Assembly: GCA_003558625.1 (NCBI GenBank) | Contig: PWPP01000096.1 | Coordinates: forward strand, 1 to 6,259 | DNA: 6,259 bases | Direction of reading: 5' to 3' | Origin: Syntrophomonas sp. | GTDB lineage: Bacteria > Bacillota > Syntrophomonadia > Syntrophomonadales > Syntrophomonadaceae | Shown here: in pieces, positions 5,956 through 6,259 of the stretch | Layout of the letters: each line of letters begins with the position of its first letter | How positions within the stretch are numbered: the first letter of the stretch is position 1 | Made by a program: the position numbers and the translations under genes | The notes under the pieces: model-generated | The model's input: only the letters and a program-made list of their open reading frames with translations | What the model was told of the DNA's origin: nothing | Database searches by the model: none

Positions 5956-6259
5956 TTACTACTTTTCTCTAATTCATGAATGATATGTTCCAAATATTGA
6001 GGGGTAGGAGAATGAAACTCCATATACTTCCCGCTGCGAGGATGCTTAAATCCAAGCAGACAGGCATGAAGCGCCTGGGAGGTTAGGCTAAAAGGATTTT
6101 TGCCCGAAGTATAAAGGGGATCTCCCACTATGCCATGCTTTATATGGGCAAAATGGACTCGAATTTGATGAGTCCTGCCGGTTAAAAGACAGGCCTTGAC
6201 CAAGGTGTATTTTTGAAATCGCCGCAATACATAAAACCTGGTAATGGCTTCACGGCCGC
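5952..6259 (-). CDS. RluA/RluD-family pseudouridine synthase, C-terminal 101 residues (partial)
   Basis: Enzymes of this family isomerise specific uridines in ribosomal or transfer RNA to pseudouridine. Only the 3' end is present: the frame enters at the right edge with a split codon (first full codon 6257-6255) and ends at TGA 5954-5952. The visible part has the hallmark C-terminal family motif TGRTHQIRVHFAHI followed by GIVGDPLY, then a QALHACLLGFKHPRSGK segment and a closing EFHSPTP typical of the family. The catalytic HRLD motif and any S4 RNA-binding domain would lie outside the window. In Bacillus the homolog (YlyB) likewise precedes pyrR, so the location is conserved. The TTG at 6227 is an internal codon, not a start. 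The family is clear; which uridine is modified (RluD-like or another) cannot be told from this fragment. Confidence 0.92.
   Translation of the reverse strand, partial: GREAITRFYVLRRFQKYTLVKACLLTGRTHQIRVHFAHIKHGIVGDPLYTSGKNPFSLTSQALHACLLGFKHPRSGKYMEFHSPTPQYLEHIIHELEKSSN

Overview
This window holds most of a de novo pyrimidine (UMP) biosynthesis operon, all on the minus strand. Transcription runs from high to low coordinates in the order: RluA-family pseudouridine synthase (3' end only), pyrR, pyrB, pyrC, carA (pyrAA), carB (pyrAB, cut by the window edge). This order, the PyrR attenuators and the strong AGGAGG-type ribosome sites point to a low-to-mid-GC Firmicute. Base composition (mid-40s % GC by eye) and protein divergence from Bacillus suggest an anaerobic Clostridia lineage, but that placement is inference. 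Bacillus subtilis has the same neighbourhood (pseudouridine synthase, pyrR, pyrP, pyrB, pyrC, pyrAA, pyrAB); here no uracil permease gene (pyrP) lies between pyrR and pyrB.

Regulation is visible in the DNA. A sigma-A-like promoter (TTGACA, 17 nt, TAAACT) has its -35 box overlapping the stop codon of the pseudouridine synthase gene. It is followed by a PyrR-binding hairpin and an intrinsic terminator just before pyrR. A second PyrR hairpin plus terminator, with a clear competing antiterminator, fills the 134-nt pyrR-pyrB gap. High UMP/UTP should make PyrR hold the binding hairpins closed, so that the terminators form. Downstream of pyrB the genes are tightly packed: pyrB and pyrC overlap by 20 bp, pyrC and carA are 11 bp apart, and carA and carB are 29 bp apart.

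The products cover carbamoyl phosphate synthesis (CarA/CarB), aspartate transcarbamoylation (PyrB) and ring closure (PyrC). PyrB, PyrC and the visible part of CarB keep the expected active-site motifs.

The exception is CarA, the glutamine amidotransferase subunit. The nucleophilic Cys of GxCLGHQ is Gly (G248) and the catalytic His of the HPE motif is Asp (D333), in a full-length, unbroken reading frame with a normal ribosome site. The subunit should be unable to hydrolyse glutamine. This suggests an ammonia-dependent bacterial carbamoyl phosphate synthetase that keeps CarA as a structural subunit, and it is the most interesting observation in the window. There is no gene-free stretch longer than about 135 nt, and I saw no mobile element, CRISPR array, tRNA or rRNA.
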